A DNA stretch of 64,000 nt from an uncultured Collinsella sp. (GTDB lineage Bacteria; Actinomycetota; Coriobacteriia; Coriobacteriales; Coriobacteriaceae), in assembly GCA_902479135.1 (NCBI GenBank), contig CABSNU010000004.1, positions 54,069-118,068 on the forward strand, in the 5' to 3' direction. The position numbers and the translations under genes are program-made. Of the stretch, positions 56,439-64,000 are shown in pieces (position 1 is the stretch's first letter; each line of letters starts with the position of its first letter). The notes below the pieces were generated by a model. It worked only from the letters and a program-made list of their open reading frames with translations. It was not told the origin of the DNA and searched no databases.

Positions 56439-59400
56439 TTAGCTTTTCTCAACCAGCCTAACCTCAAGCGCTTCTAGATGCAGAGCCTCACCAGTTGTAC
56501 CGGCACACTCGCCCGATTTAACCCAGTCTAGCCAACCTTTGCTTTGAACGTGTGCCCTATAGACAACGTCATAATGCTTGGCAAGATCTCCCGTCAGTTT
56601 TATTTCAACAGCCTCAACAGCAAGAGACTTCCCCGTAGTACCGGCAACCTTTCCATTTTTGACCCACTTTTGCCAGCCGATATTTTGAACGTGAGCTCGA
56701 TACTCGATGCCGCCGGAATACCCTAGGTCAGGCTTGCTAATCGTCAACGCCTCAACAGCAAGATTTCGGCCAGTTGTGCCAACGGTCATGCCTTCGTAAA
56801 CAGGCGACTGCCAACCAAGGTTTGAAACATGTGCCTTGATTGAAAACGCTCTCTGAATAGAGGGCTGACTCGTATCCCCAAGAGCGGGCGAACCCTTTTC
56901 GACCAAAACGACCTGAAATGCCTCTAGCCTCAAACCGAAACCGGTCGTTCCGGCAACTTGATCATTGCAGGCCCAACCGAGCCATCCCTTATCCTGAACG
57001 TGAGCTCGATAATAAACGTCATAGTGATTGGCCATCTCACCAGTCAGGCGAATCTGAATAGCCTGGACAGACTTGCTCTGGCCCGTAGTACCAGAAACTT
57101 TCCCCTCCTTCACATAGCCCTGCCAGCCATAATCGGAAACATGTGTCCTGTACTCCAATGCACCATCATAGGGAGCATTCTGCAGATTGAGAGTAATAGC
57201 CTCGACGGCTTTTGACTGCCCAACGGTACCGGAAGCATTTCCACCCTTAGAGGCCGATTGCCAGCCGTCATTTGAAACATGCGAAGTTGCCAAGACGTCA
57301 AGAGGGCCTCGTGACACCTTAACAACATCATAGCCCGACTCGCCCTTCTTGAAATAAGTCAGAGCACCGCTATTGTGCGAATAGATAGCAAAGTCGTAAT
57401 TTGCCGAAGCAAGTATGGAATCCGAAAACTCTACGAGATAGCAAGAGTCTCCCTGTTTGCAAAGGGATCTGATAGCAGCATCCGTATCTTCGGTAATCGG
57501 AGAAGCAAACCAATCCATAATGGAATAATCGATGACGGCACCCGGCTTCAAGGCCTCGGCCTTTGTGGAATTCCAAAGTCCACCAGCAGCATCGACACTG
57601 GCCGAGTTATACGTACTAGACCCATAACCAGACAGACCGATCTCCGGATTAAAGAAGAGGATCAGCTCTGCAGCGACGGAAGAATCGACATCGGTAATGC
57701 CAAGACGGTCAAGCTGTTCCTGCTTTTGGGGATACATACCCGTCGGTGTGTTTGGATGCCCCTTGTAATAATACAAATAGTCATCGCCATAGATAACTTC
57801 GGTCAAGTTGGCATAGTCGTCAAAATTCTGCTCGTAAGAAACGTACGTTCCAAGCAGCATCATTACCTTTTTGCCCTGCTGAGTCGCCGCATCAAAATAG
57901 CCATCGTTAAAGTTGTACAGCGCCTTAAACGCTTGGACTGTATCCTCTCCCCTATTCTGCAGGCTCGTAAGCATGCCCGAAACATTCACCTTCTTAACGC
58001 CGGGATCGGACGCGATCTTATTCGCAAAGGCATTATCGTCACCACTCGTAAACAGATTCGTTCGAGTCATCCACCACTGAGTGCCAGGCTCAATACTCAG
58101 CACGGCATACATAGAATCCCAGTGATCGTGATAATCGCTATACGACTTTGAGACCTCACCGGTTTCGTATTCCTTATTCTTGGCAGCGTTCCATAAAGTA
58201 ATCAGCTCCGCTTGCTTAGAATCTGGATCCTTAACGTCAAAGGCTTCGTTGGTAAAGACATACGGGGCGGATCCATCGGACAACAGCCGAATGGAGTATT
58301 GGCCTGCGGGAATCTTGTTGGCGTAAATCATCCTATGGATCAACGAACAGGTGATGTCATTGATATACAGATTGAACTTTGCCTTGGGATTGATCTTGTA
58401 GAGAGCAGCGACATAATCCGCGAACGCCTGATAGCTCGAACTAGAAGCATTCTCCTCATGAGTCAGATACGGAAGACCGTACATCCCGGATGGAAGCGAG
58501 TTCCAGTTATAGGCACTTGGACGATCGAGCATTACAATTGACGGAACGGTCGTTCCAGCAGAAGAGGTACTGATATCCCAGAAAGATAGCGAATAGAGAA
58601 CAACGGGGAAAGAAGCACTCAAAGGGGCAAGGTTGTACTCACTCGCAGAAATGCCAATTGACTGATGGTCCTCTTGAACGATGTTTCCGTTCTTCAAATA
58701 CTGCAACGTAACGTCAAACGGACCATAATCGCTAAATTCAATTTCACTGGAGCTAGAGCCCAGATCTCCGAGTGCAATCGTGCTTGAGACGGAACGGGTG
58801 ACCCTCCCTCCATACGACATGGAGCCTGCCACCTTTATCGAATCAGCGATCCCGAGTCGTTTTATATCCTCGATCTGCGGAATATTCAGGGTTACTTTAG
58901 TCGTCTCCCCAACCTGAGAAAGAGAGCAATTAAAGACATATGGGACATAGGCACCAGCAGTATCGCCGGGCGCCGCGTCACCCTTTTTTACAATGACGAT
59001 CTGTATTGCTTCAACGGCATAAGACCAACCGGTGGTTCCCGCAGTCGACCCATTTGAAGTCCATCCAAGCCAGCCGAAATTAGAAGCATGAACGCGATAA
59101 TACAGGTCATAAGAAGCCGCCCTGTTGCCCGTCAGCTTGAGCTCGACGGCTTCAATCTGAAGGCCCTTTCCCGTTGTGCCGGAGACGGCTCCATTAGAAA
59201 CCCAATCCTGCCAGCCTTCATTTTGAACATGAGAGCGGTATTCGATACCAAGGTCTTCTGAATTAGGGAGGGAAACCCTGAGTGCTTCAAGCCTACGGGA
59301 CTGGCCTGTTGTGCCAGAAGTCGAGCCATTCGATGTAAACGTCGGCTCCCAACCAATGCCTGAAATGTGAGATTTATAGCTGACGTCCGGGGCCGCCTCT

Positions 59401-59606
59401 TTGGGCTCCACGGTAGCATCAATCGAAGGCGCCGTTTCATCGGCTACAGCAGCAGTTTGATCCGAGGGGTCGGATTGGGTCTCTGGAACGGATTCATATT
59501 CGTTGGAACCAACATTTTGATCTGCCCAACAAGCCAAAGGGCTCAAAAGCAGCATCGTCATGAAGCAGGAAATCAGAACAATAAATGCTCTAAATTGCCT
59601 TTTCAA
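56439..59606 (-). CDS. Secreted ChW-repeat protein with GT80 sialyltransferase-like core
   Basis: A 1055-residue exported protein, TTG start eight bases after GGAGGCG. Residues 1-29 are a signal peptide (FIVLISCFMTMLLLSPLACWAD). Three ChW repeats (77-209), a beta-rich region (about 220-330) and a core (about 335-765) follow, then six ChW repeats (773-1052). The core has LLSDGSAPYV (D444), MLLGTYVS, YYYKGHPNTP (H617), AAELIL (E647) and SGYGSSTY (S663-S664). Order and spacing match the DDG, HP, Glu and SS/ST sites of GT80 bacterial sialyltransferases. The first acidic residue of DDG is Ser here. A secreted, wall-attached enzyme of this type is unexpected because the CMP-sialate donor is cytoplasmic. 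Confidence 0.75.
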   Translation of the reverse strand: MKRQFRAFIVLISCFMTMLLLSPLACWADQNVGSNEYESVPETQSDPSDQTAAVADETAPSIDATVEPKEAAPDVSYKSHISGIGWEPTFTSNGSTSGTTGQSRRLEALRVSLPNSEDLGIEYRSHVQNEGWQDWVSNGAVSGTTGKGLQIEAVELKLTGNRAASYDLYYRVHASNFGWLGWTSNGSTAGTTGWSYAVEAIQIVIVKKGDAAPGDTAGAYVPYVFNCSLSQVGETTKVTLNIPQIEDIKRLGIADSIKVAGSMSYGGRVTRSVSSTIALGDLGSSSSEIEFSDYGPFDVTLQYLKNGNIVQEDHQSIGISASEYNLAPLSASFPVVLYSLSFWDISTSSAGTTVPSIVMLDRPSAYNWNSLPSGMYGLPYLTHEENASSSSYQAFADYVAALYKINPKAKFNLYINDITCSLIHRMIYANKIPAGQYSIRLLSDGSAPYVFTNEAFDVKDPDSKQAELITLWNAAKNKEYETGEVSKSYSDYHDHWDSMYAVLSIEPGTQWWMTRTNLFTSGDDNAFANKIASDPGVKKVNVSGMLTSLQNRGEDTVQAFKALYNFNDGYFDAATQQGKKVMMLLGTYVSYEQNFDDYANLTEVIYGDDYLYYYKGHPNTPTGMYPQKQEQLDRLGITDVDSSVAAELILFFNPEIGLSGYGSSTYNSASVDAAGGLWNSTKAEALKPGAVIDYSIMDWFASPITEDTDAAIRSLCKQGDSCYLVEFSDSILASANYDFAIYSHNSGALTYFKKGESGYDVVKVSRGPLDVLATSHVSNDGWQSASKGGNASGTVGQSKAVEAITLNLQNAPYDGALEYRTHVSDYGWQGYVKEGKVSGTTGQSKSVQAIQIRLTGEMANHYDVYYRAHVQDKGWLGWACNDQVAGTTGFGLRLEAFQVVLVEKGSPALGDTSQPSIQRAFSIKAHVSNLGWQSPVYEGMTVGTTGRNLAVEALTISKPDLGYSGGIEYRAHVQNIGWQKWVKNGKVAGTTGKSLAVEAVEIKLTGDLAKHYDVVYRAHVQSKGWLDWVKSGECAGTTGEALHLEALEVRLVEKS
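56445..57290 (-). repeat. Six ChW repeats (two triplets), C-terminal
   Basis: Residues about 773-1052 of the GT80-like protein are six ChW units of about 45 residues in two sets of three. Each unit has H-V-x-x-x-GW, a G-x-x-x-GTTG turn and (I/V)EA(I/V). The third unit of each set is introduced by YDVxYRAHVQxKGWL and ends in V-E-K. ChW repeats are thought to attach proteins to the cell envelope. Confidence 0.85.
58980..59380 (-). repeat. Three ChW repeats (one triplet), N-terminal
   Basis: Residues about 77-209 hold SHISGIGW.., RSHVQNEGWQDW.. and RVHASNFGWLGW.., each followed by GTTG and an EA-containing strand. This is the same A-B-C order as in the C-terminal array and in the next gene. Confidence 0.85.
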
Positions 59607-59715
59607 AAGAATCGCCTCCTAGATAGACGGTCGTCAATAACCATACTATCGGGAGTTAGCTTCATTAATGTCACCAATTAGGTGAACGAAGAAAAAGGAG
59701 CCTAATCCAACGGCA

Positions 59716-59761
59716 AGGGCCCTTTCCTGTTGCCAAGACTACGGCAACAGGAAAGGGCCCT
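59716..59761 (-). terminator. Perfect 19-bp hairpin after the L,D-transpeptidase gene
   Basis: Arms 59716-59734 and 59743-59761 are exact complements with an eight-base loop. It is the longest perfect stem seen in the window. It lies 30 bases beyond the stop of the ChW/L,D-transpeptidase gene; a T-rich run (CTTTTTCTTC on the minus strand) comes about 15-25 bases later rather than directly. The remainder of the 185-base gap shows nothing else clear. Confidence 0.75.
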
Positions 59762-59791
59762 CTAACAAGCTCTCACCGCTTACGGGAATAG

Positions 59792-62700
59792 TTAGTAGAT
59801 TACCACCTTGGTAGCAAGGGGCACGTTATCCCAAATCCATTTAGCGCGATCGATGGGCAAACGCACGCAGCCTTGTGAAATATGCATTCCCATTCGGCTG
59901 TCCATGGGATTAAAAGTTCCCTGGTAGTACGGTATTGAATGGAACAGATAGTCACCGTAAAACTGCGTGTAGTAGTAGCAGGTATACCCATGTCCAAACG
60001 AGTAGCCCTTGCCGGTGACGGTATACTCACCCGTAGGCGTTGGAGTACTAGGGGCGCCGGTAGAGCAAGTCCAGTATTGAGCGTAACTCCACGACCCGCG
60101 CTGTCCACGAAAAACTCCAAGGCGGCATGCTTGCCTGTCAACCATAATGAGCCAGCTTGTGCTGCTCGAATATCTATTAGCTCGATTAAGCATAGTCATC
60201 ATATCTGCCGGCAACAAGGGCTGGTCAGTAAACGGACGCGCAGTAGAACCGGGAGCACCAGCGCCCTTGGGAACAATCTTCACTTGAACAGACTCGACTC
60301 TGCAGCCTATCCTAGACGTACCCGCAGGCTGCCCATTTGAGGTCCAGTCGAGCCACCCAAAGTCTTGGCAATATGCTCGATACCAAACATCAAAGTAGTT
60401 CGATAAATCACCGGTCAACTTAATCTTAAGAGCCTCGATACGCTTTGCGCAGCCTACTGTGCCAGCGACATTCCCATTGGAAGTCCAACCTTGCCAGCCC
60501 ACATCCTGTACATGGGCGGAGTACTCAATACCGCCCGATACGCTACTGGAGACATTCAACTTCAGCGCCTCAATAGCAAGCGATCTGCCGGTTGTGCCCG
60601 CAACACCACCGTTGCCAACGGGATTCATCCAACCAAGCGTGGCGACATGCGCCTGGAGCGTTAGAGCTGGAGCAGAGATAAATGCGGGCGCAGACGATGA
60701 GCCAGGATTCCCGCCCTTCGCGACAAGCTTAATTTGGACAGCTTCTATCTGGATATTTAACCCGGTAGTTCCAGCGGAATCGCCGTTTTTGGCCCAACCC
60801 AACCAACCATAACCAGCCGAATGAACTCGATAGTAGATGTCATACTGATTCGCGAGGGGACCATTAATGCGCAGCTCAAGAGCCTGAATGGCCAATCCTT
60901 GTCCAACGGTCCCAACATAACCGGCAGACCGCCATTCCTGCCAACCAATATTGGCAACATGAGCTCGTGCCTCAACCAGAGAATCATCATCCACACCGGC
61001 CAGCACCACATTCAGAGCTTGAAGCGAAAGCGATTTTCCCGTTGTGCCGGCATCCTGCCCATCTAAAACAGATGGAAACCACCCACGGTTAGCGGAATGG
61101 GCCTGATAAACAACATGAGCGCAATCGACGGAAGTATCGGAAACAAATGCTCCGTCCGTTACTCCGGGAGCGCCACTGCCTTTACTGATAATCCTTACTT
61201 CGACAGCCTTAAGGAATGAACCCGGTATCGTTGCCCCCGCATCCGCGCCATTACACGCCCAGCCAAGCCATCCTTTTTTGGAGTCAAAACACCGGTACCA
61301 AACGTCATAGGCATTAGACAAATCACCAGTAAGAGTCAATCTCACGGCCTTCAAAGTACGGCCATCATTTTTAGAATTGAGCGCGGCACCGTCAGAAACA
61401 ACTCCGCTCCATCCACTAAATTCATAGCAGCCTGAATAACCGATTGAACCTGAAGTCTCTTGATTATCAAACGAAATAGAAAGCGATGTTAAAGGCTCAG
61501 AGCCGCTCTCGGAACCCATTAAAATCGTTTTACCCTGCACAGTGCCCAAGCTATTGCCATTAAGGCCATACGAACTGCCACTCAGAACATCCGTAGCTCC
61601 AATAAAATGATTCGCTGTATCTCCAGGAGCAGAGCAGCCCTTTTCGACCAACATAACCTGAATACCCTGAATGGCGGCACCCTTCCCCACCGAGCCCGCA
61701 GGAGACCCGTTGGACGTCCAGCCCAACCATCCGCCCAATTTGGAAGCATACACACGGTACCAAATGTCGTAAGTTGCAGATATCTCGTCATTGAGCTTAA
61801 ACTGAACGGACTCAACTGACCGAGACTGCCCGGTCGTGCCAACAGTACCTGAAGACCAGCTTTGCCAACCAATGCCAGAGACGTGCGCGCGAGAGGAAAT
61901 AGAGCCTCCGTGGCCATACCAATTAACACTAAGCGACAGTGCCTCGATTGCATTTCTTGAGTCAATGACCCCCGATGTCTTTCCGTCCGCGACAACACCC
62001 ATCCATCCAACATTGGAGATATGAGATCGATAGGAAACAGTAGGCGGTTCCTGGGAATGGTCCCTAAAGGCATCGCCTCGCGCTGGCGCATCTTGAGCAT
62101 TTTTTGGAAGCACCTTTATCTGAATAGCTTCGATCTGATAAGCATAGCCCTGTGTTCCAGCAGGCTCACCATTTGAGGCCCAGCCAAGCCAACCAACATT
62201 TGCAGAATGAACGCGATACCAAATGTCATACGAGTCAGAAAGACCGCCCGACAAAGATAGCTTGATCGCTTCGATGGCTCGCGACTGTCCAACTGTTCCA
62301 GATGTCTGCCCGTTACCCACCGGCTGAGGCTCCCAGCCGATCCCGGAAATGTGTGATTGGACCGAAATGCTGTCATTCCCCAAAGGGGTGCCATCTTGTG
62401 AAAGCAGATTGATCTTGAGGGCTTCAACGCGCTTAGCACGACCTGTTGTGCCAGCCGTCATTCCATTTGAAACGGGAGCCTGCCAGCCAATATCCTGTAC
62501 ATGAGTCTGGTATGAAACAGAACCAAAGACAGCGGATACATCATTTTCGGGTTTCGGCGAATCAGTCGCATTGGAAGCAGACTCGCTAGAAACGGATGAG
62601 GGAGAATCATTGTCTGACACAGTCGGCTGCTCGACTTCAACCCCCTGCTGTTCATCATTTAGGACGAAACTCTCGTCTTCCGAGCTGCTGGCGGCGCTAT

Positions 62701-62827
62701 TGGAATAATCAGTAGACTCCGGCTGCACCGGTAAAGAATCAGCCCAGACAGAAAGGGGCGTCAGAAGACAATGAAGAATCAGTAATGGCGTCATTGCCGT
62801 TGCTAGCAGTCGTTGCGTCTTTTTCAT
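59792..62827 (-). CDS. Secreted ChW-repeat L,D-transpeptidase (YkuD)
   Basis: A 1011-residue exported protein. Residues 1-30 are a signal peptide (LLILHCLLTPLSVWAD); 31-100 are a Ser/Asp/Glu-rich linker. Fifteen ChW units in five sets of three fill 104-860, the third set degenerate. Residues 890-1011 are a YkuD domain: LIMVDRQACRLGVFRG, STGAPSTPTPTGEYTV, YLFHSIPY (His963), and RMGMHISQGCVRL with Cys987 as nucleophile and His982. The usual S-H-G-C is S-Q-G-C here. It probably makes 3-3 peptidoglycan cross-links or attaches proteins, with ChW repeats holding it at the envelope. Confidence 0.9.
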   Translation of the reverse strand: MKKTQRLLATAMTPLLILHCLLTPLSVWADSLPVQPESTDYSNSAASSSEDESFVLNDEQQGVEVEQPTVSDNDSPSSVSSESASNATDSPKPENDVSAVFGSVSYQTHVQDIGWQAPVSNGMTAGTTGRAKRVEALKINLLSQDGTPLGNDSISVQSHISGIGWEPQPVGNGQTSGTVGQSRAIEAIKLSLSGGLSDSYDIWYRVHSANVGWLGWASNGEPAGTQGYAYQIEAIQIKVLPKNAQDAPARGDAFRDHSQEPPTVSYRSHISNVGWMGVVADGKTSGVIDSRNAIEALSLSVNWYGHGGSISSRAHVSGIGWQSWSSGTVGTTGQSRSVESVQFKLNDEISATYDIWYRVYASKLGGWLGWTSNGSPAGSVGKGAAIQGIQVMLVEKGCSAPGDTANHFIGATDVLSGSSYGLNGNSLGTVQGKTILMGSESGSEPLTSLSISFDNQETSGSIGYSGCYEFSGWSGVVSDGAALNSKNDGRTLKAVRLTLTGDLSNAYDVWYRCFDSKKGWLGWACNGADAGATIPGSFLKAVEVRIISKGSGAPGVTDGAFVSDTSVDCAHVVYQAHSANRGWFPSVLDGQDAGTTGKSLSLQALNVVLAGVDDDSLVEARAHVANIGWQEWRSAGYVGTVGQGLAIQALELRINGPLANQYDIYYRVHSAGYGWLGWAKNGDSAGTTGLNIQIEAVQIKLVAKGGNPGSSSAPAFISAPALTLQAHVATLGWMNPVGNGGVAGTTGRSLAIEALKLNVSSSVSGGIEYSAHVQDVGWQGWTSNGNVAGTVGCAKRIEALKIKLTGDLSNYFDVWYRAYCQDFGWLDWTSNGQPAGTSRIGCRVESVQVKIVPKGAGAPGSTARPFTDQPLLPADMMTMLNRANRYSSSTSWLIMVDRQACRLGVFRGQRGSWSYAQYWTCSTGAPSTPTPTGEYTVTGKGYSFGHGYTCYYYTQFYGDYLFHSIPYYQGTFNPMDSRMGMHISQGCVRLPIDRAKWIWDNVPLATKVVIY
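60250..62518 (-). repeat. Fifteen ChW repeats in five triplets
   Basis: Residues about 104-240, 264-397, 410-550, 573-705 and 723-855 each contain three ChW units. The third unit of every set begins (Y/F)D(I/V)WYRV, carries GWLGW or GWLDW, and ends with K-G and a small Pro/Gly linker (APG-x-T). Set three has lost the GW and GTTG residues in its first unit. The period is about 135-150 residues, or 410-450 bases. Confidence 0.88.
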
Positions 62828-62872
62828 TCGACTTCCCCATCAATCGACCATCTTTAGCATCATTATTTATCG

Positions 62873-62898
62873 TTTCGGCAATTGCTTAAATACCGAAA
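62873..62898. promoter_or_regulatory. Small inverted repeat upstream of the L,D-transpeptidase gene
   Basis: TTTCGG (62873-62878) and CCGAAA (62893-62898) flank a 14-base AT-rich centre, 46 bases before the gene start. This could be an operator; it is short and could also be chance. Confidence 0.3.
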
Positions 62899-62918
62899 AC
62901 GTGAATGGCACTTAAATA

Positions 62919-62955
62919 GAAACGAACGGACCGTTGCAAAACGACCCGTTCGTTT
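62919..62955 (-). terminator. Terminator of the ChW peptidase gene
   Basis: Ten-base arms AAACGAACGG (62920-62929) and CCGTTCGTTT (62946-62955), with inner GTT/AAC pairing, followed on the minus strand by CTATTTAAG after the TTT of the arm. It lies 50 bases after the stop of the partial ChW peptidase gene. The 178-base gap 62828-63005 also contains the small inverted repeat noted separately. Confidence 0.75.
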
Positions 62956-63005
62956 TTAACCAGAGTAACTGCTAGAACCTGTGCGAAGGCATGACTTTCG
63001 ATCAG

Positions 63006-64000
63006 CTATGCAAGCGGCACGTTGTCATACCAACCCCACTTTGGCTTATATGAGGTGGAATAATAATCCAACCAGTACGCCATATCGAGCGTCCTGATCT
63101 GACCGACATTATCCATAACCTGGTTATTGCCAATATAGAGACAAACGTGACCGTAAATGCTGCCCATGCGGGTATGCGTATGCGAAGGAACGGCAATGAC
63201 CATTCCAACTTTCAGCTGAGAATAATCGGTGAATTTACAATAATCCCAGTAGTAATCGCAGGCATCTGTATGGACGTTCCTAAATCCGGCACGCTCGTAG
63301 ATATCTGCAATCCACTCGGAGCACAATCCCGGGCCAGGAGACGGTACCTGTCGGGCAAGATCAACAATCTTCTTCTGCATAGGATTTGCAAACGCAGAAG
63401 GCTGCCCAAGCAAACATGGCGAAACGGTGCTCCCGGGGGCATTGGCGCCCTTCCTTGTAAGTCGAACTTGAACAGCTTGGACATGCGTCCCATAGCCAGT
63501 GCTACCGGCAACGGCACCATTTTTAGTCCAACCAAGCCAGCCGACATTATCGACATGGACCCTATACCAAACATCAAAATAGGTTGCTAAGTCACCAGAA
63601 AGAGAAATTTTAATAGCCTCAACCGAATTAGATTCAGCGGTAGACGAAAGCTGCTCCCCGTTTGTCTTGCCAGAAGTCCAGCCTACATTCGAAAGATGCA
63701 GTTGATAAGCAATCCCGCCGGCAACAGATGAAGTAGTTTTAGCCGAAAACCCGGTGATGGGAATTCCCTGACCGGTCGTACCGGACACCTCTCCGGCAGG
63801 GACATAATTCTGCCAAGCACCTTTCACCTGAGCGGAATACGTCACCGTAGGTATTTCAAGATGGGGATAGCCCGATGTATCAGGATGGGAGGTACCCTTC
63901 TTAATGAGCTTAATCTGAACAGCCTCGAGAGAGCATGACATACCGGTGGTGCCGGCCTCCTCGCCGTCCTTGGCCCAGGCCATCCAGCCGATGTTGGAGG
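63006..64000 (-). CDS. Secreted ChW-repeat protein with NlpC/P60-like peptidase domain, 5' part missing
   Basis: The reading frame is open through the right edge, so the signal peptide and first repeats lie outside. What is visible: the end of one ChW triplet (SNIGWMAW.. GTTG.. LEAVQIKL), a full triplet (VKGAWQNY.., LHLSNVGW.., VHVDNVGWLGW..), then about 130 residues of a papain-like domain. Its Cys is in GLCSEWIADIYERAGF (near 63323) and its His in YGHVCLYIGNNQVMDN (near 63149), with KVGMVIAVPSHTH before the His. A CHAP-type reading is also possible. Expected to cut peptidoglycan peptides at the envelope. Confidence 0.82.
   Translation of the reverse strand, partial: SNIGWMAWAKDGEEAGTTGMSCSLEAVQIKLIKKGTSHPDTSGYPHLEIPTVTYSAQVKGAWQNYVPAGEVSGTTGQGIPITGFSAKTTSSVAGGIAYQLHLSNVGWTSGKTNGEQLSSTAESNSVEAIKISLSGDLATYFDVWYRVHVDNVGWLGWTKNGAVAGSTGYGTHVQAVQVRLTRKGANAPGSTVSPCLLGQPSAFANPMQKKIVDLARQVPSPGPGLCSEWIADIYERAGFRNVHTDACDYYWDYCKFTDYSQLKVGMVIAVPSHTHTRMGSIYGHVCLYIGNNQVMDNVGQIRTLDMAYWLDYYSTSYKPKWGWYDNVPLA

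Noticed and set aside
59716..59761. Insertion-sequence terminal repeats or an attachment site at the 19-bp palindrome
   Set aside because: The arms are separated by only eight bases with no transposase or integrase nearby; terminator-like placement after a gene explains it better.
60250..62518. CRISPR-like or tandem DNA repeat array
   Set aside because: The periodicity is at protein level (ChW units); DNA copies are too diverged and too long for CRISPR repeats and lie in a single coding frame.

Overview
The window looks like a chromosomal piece from an anaerobic gut actinobacterium of the Coriobacteriia, most like Collinsella. I infer this from the generally high GC with an actinobacterial gene set, from gene orders such as rsfS-yqeK-nadD-obgE-rpmA-rplU beside the paired radical SAM genes, and from large secreted proteins built of ChW (clostridial hydrophobic, Trp-containing) repeats. 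No phage, transposase, rRNA or CRISPR array was seen. No gene-free stretch exceeds 300 bases.

Region 1 (1-27.1 kb) is almost entirely minus-strand housekeeping. In transcription order it holds a P-type ATPase, a zinc-ribbon membrane protein, a cyclophilin, a TPR membrane protein, the cell-shape block mreB-mreC-mreD-mrdA-rodA, a DUF697-like protein, two linked radical SAM family genes, rplU-rpmA, obgE-nadD-yqeK-rsfS, then (past plus-strand dinB) rpsP-khpA-rimM-trmD-lepB, glyQ-glyS and the first codons of a PPDK regulatory protein. Region 2 (27.0-35.9 kb) is a plus-strand aromatic amino acid operon between two tRNA-Arg genes. It encodes every step from DAHP synthase to chorismate and the branches to prephenate dehydrogenase and dehydratase, with a fused shikimate dehydrogenase/shikimate kinase and a possible attenuator in its leader.

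Region 3 (36-56.2 kb) is a surface polysaccharide locus: an ABC polymer exporter, a divergent CsbB-like glycosyltransferase plus YfhO membrane glycosyltransferase pair, dTDP-rhamnose genes (rfbA, rfbB and a fused rfbC-rfbD), a tandem GT-B glycosyltransferase, a DUF2142 membrane protein, several GT2 and GT8 enzymes, a DUF2304/GT2 pair and a Wzx-like flippase. Composition is mosaic: the rfb genes are extremely GC-rich, while the glycosyltransferase block from about 47.3 to 56.2 kb is AT-rich. A two-gene cassette (P-loop ATPase with a TOPRIM-like C-terminal half, plus a DUF4869-like protein) sits between rfbA and rfbB.

Region 4 (56.4-64 kb) holds three consecutive secreted ChW-repeat proteins, each separated by strong hairpins. 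One carries a core whose motifs match GT80 bacterial sialyltransferases, one ends in an L,D-transpeptidase domain, and one (cut by the window edge) ends in an NlpC/P60-like cysteine peptidase domain. Their ChW repeats are arranged in sets of three. The wall-attached sialyltransferase-like protein and the P-loop/DUF4869 cassette are the strongest candidates for undescribed biology here. All family assignments come from reading sequence motifs; no database search was run.
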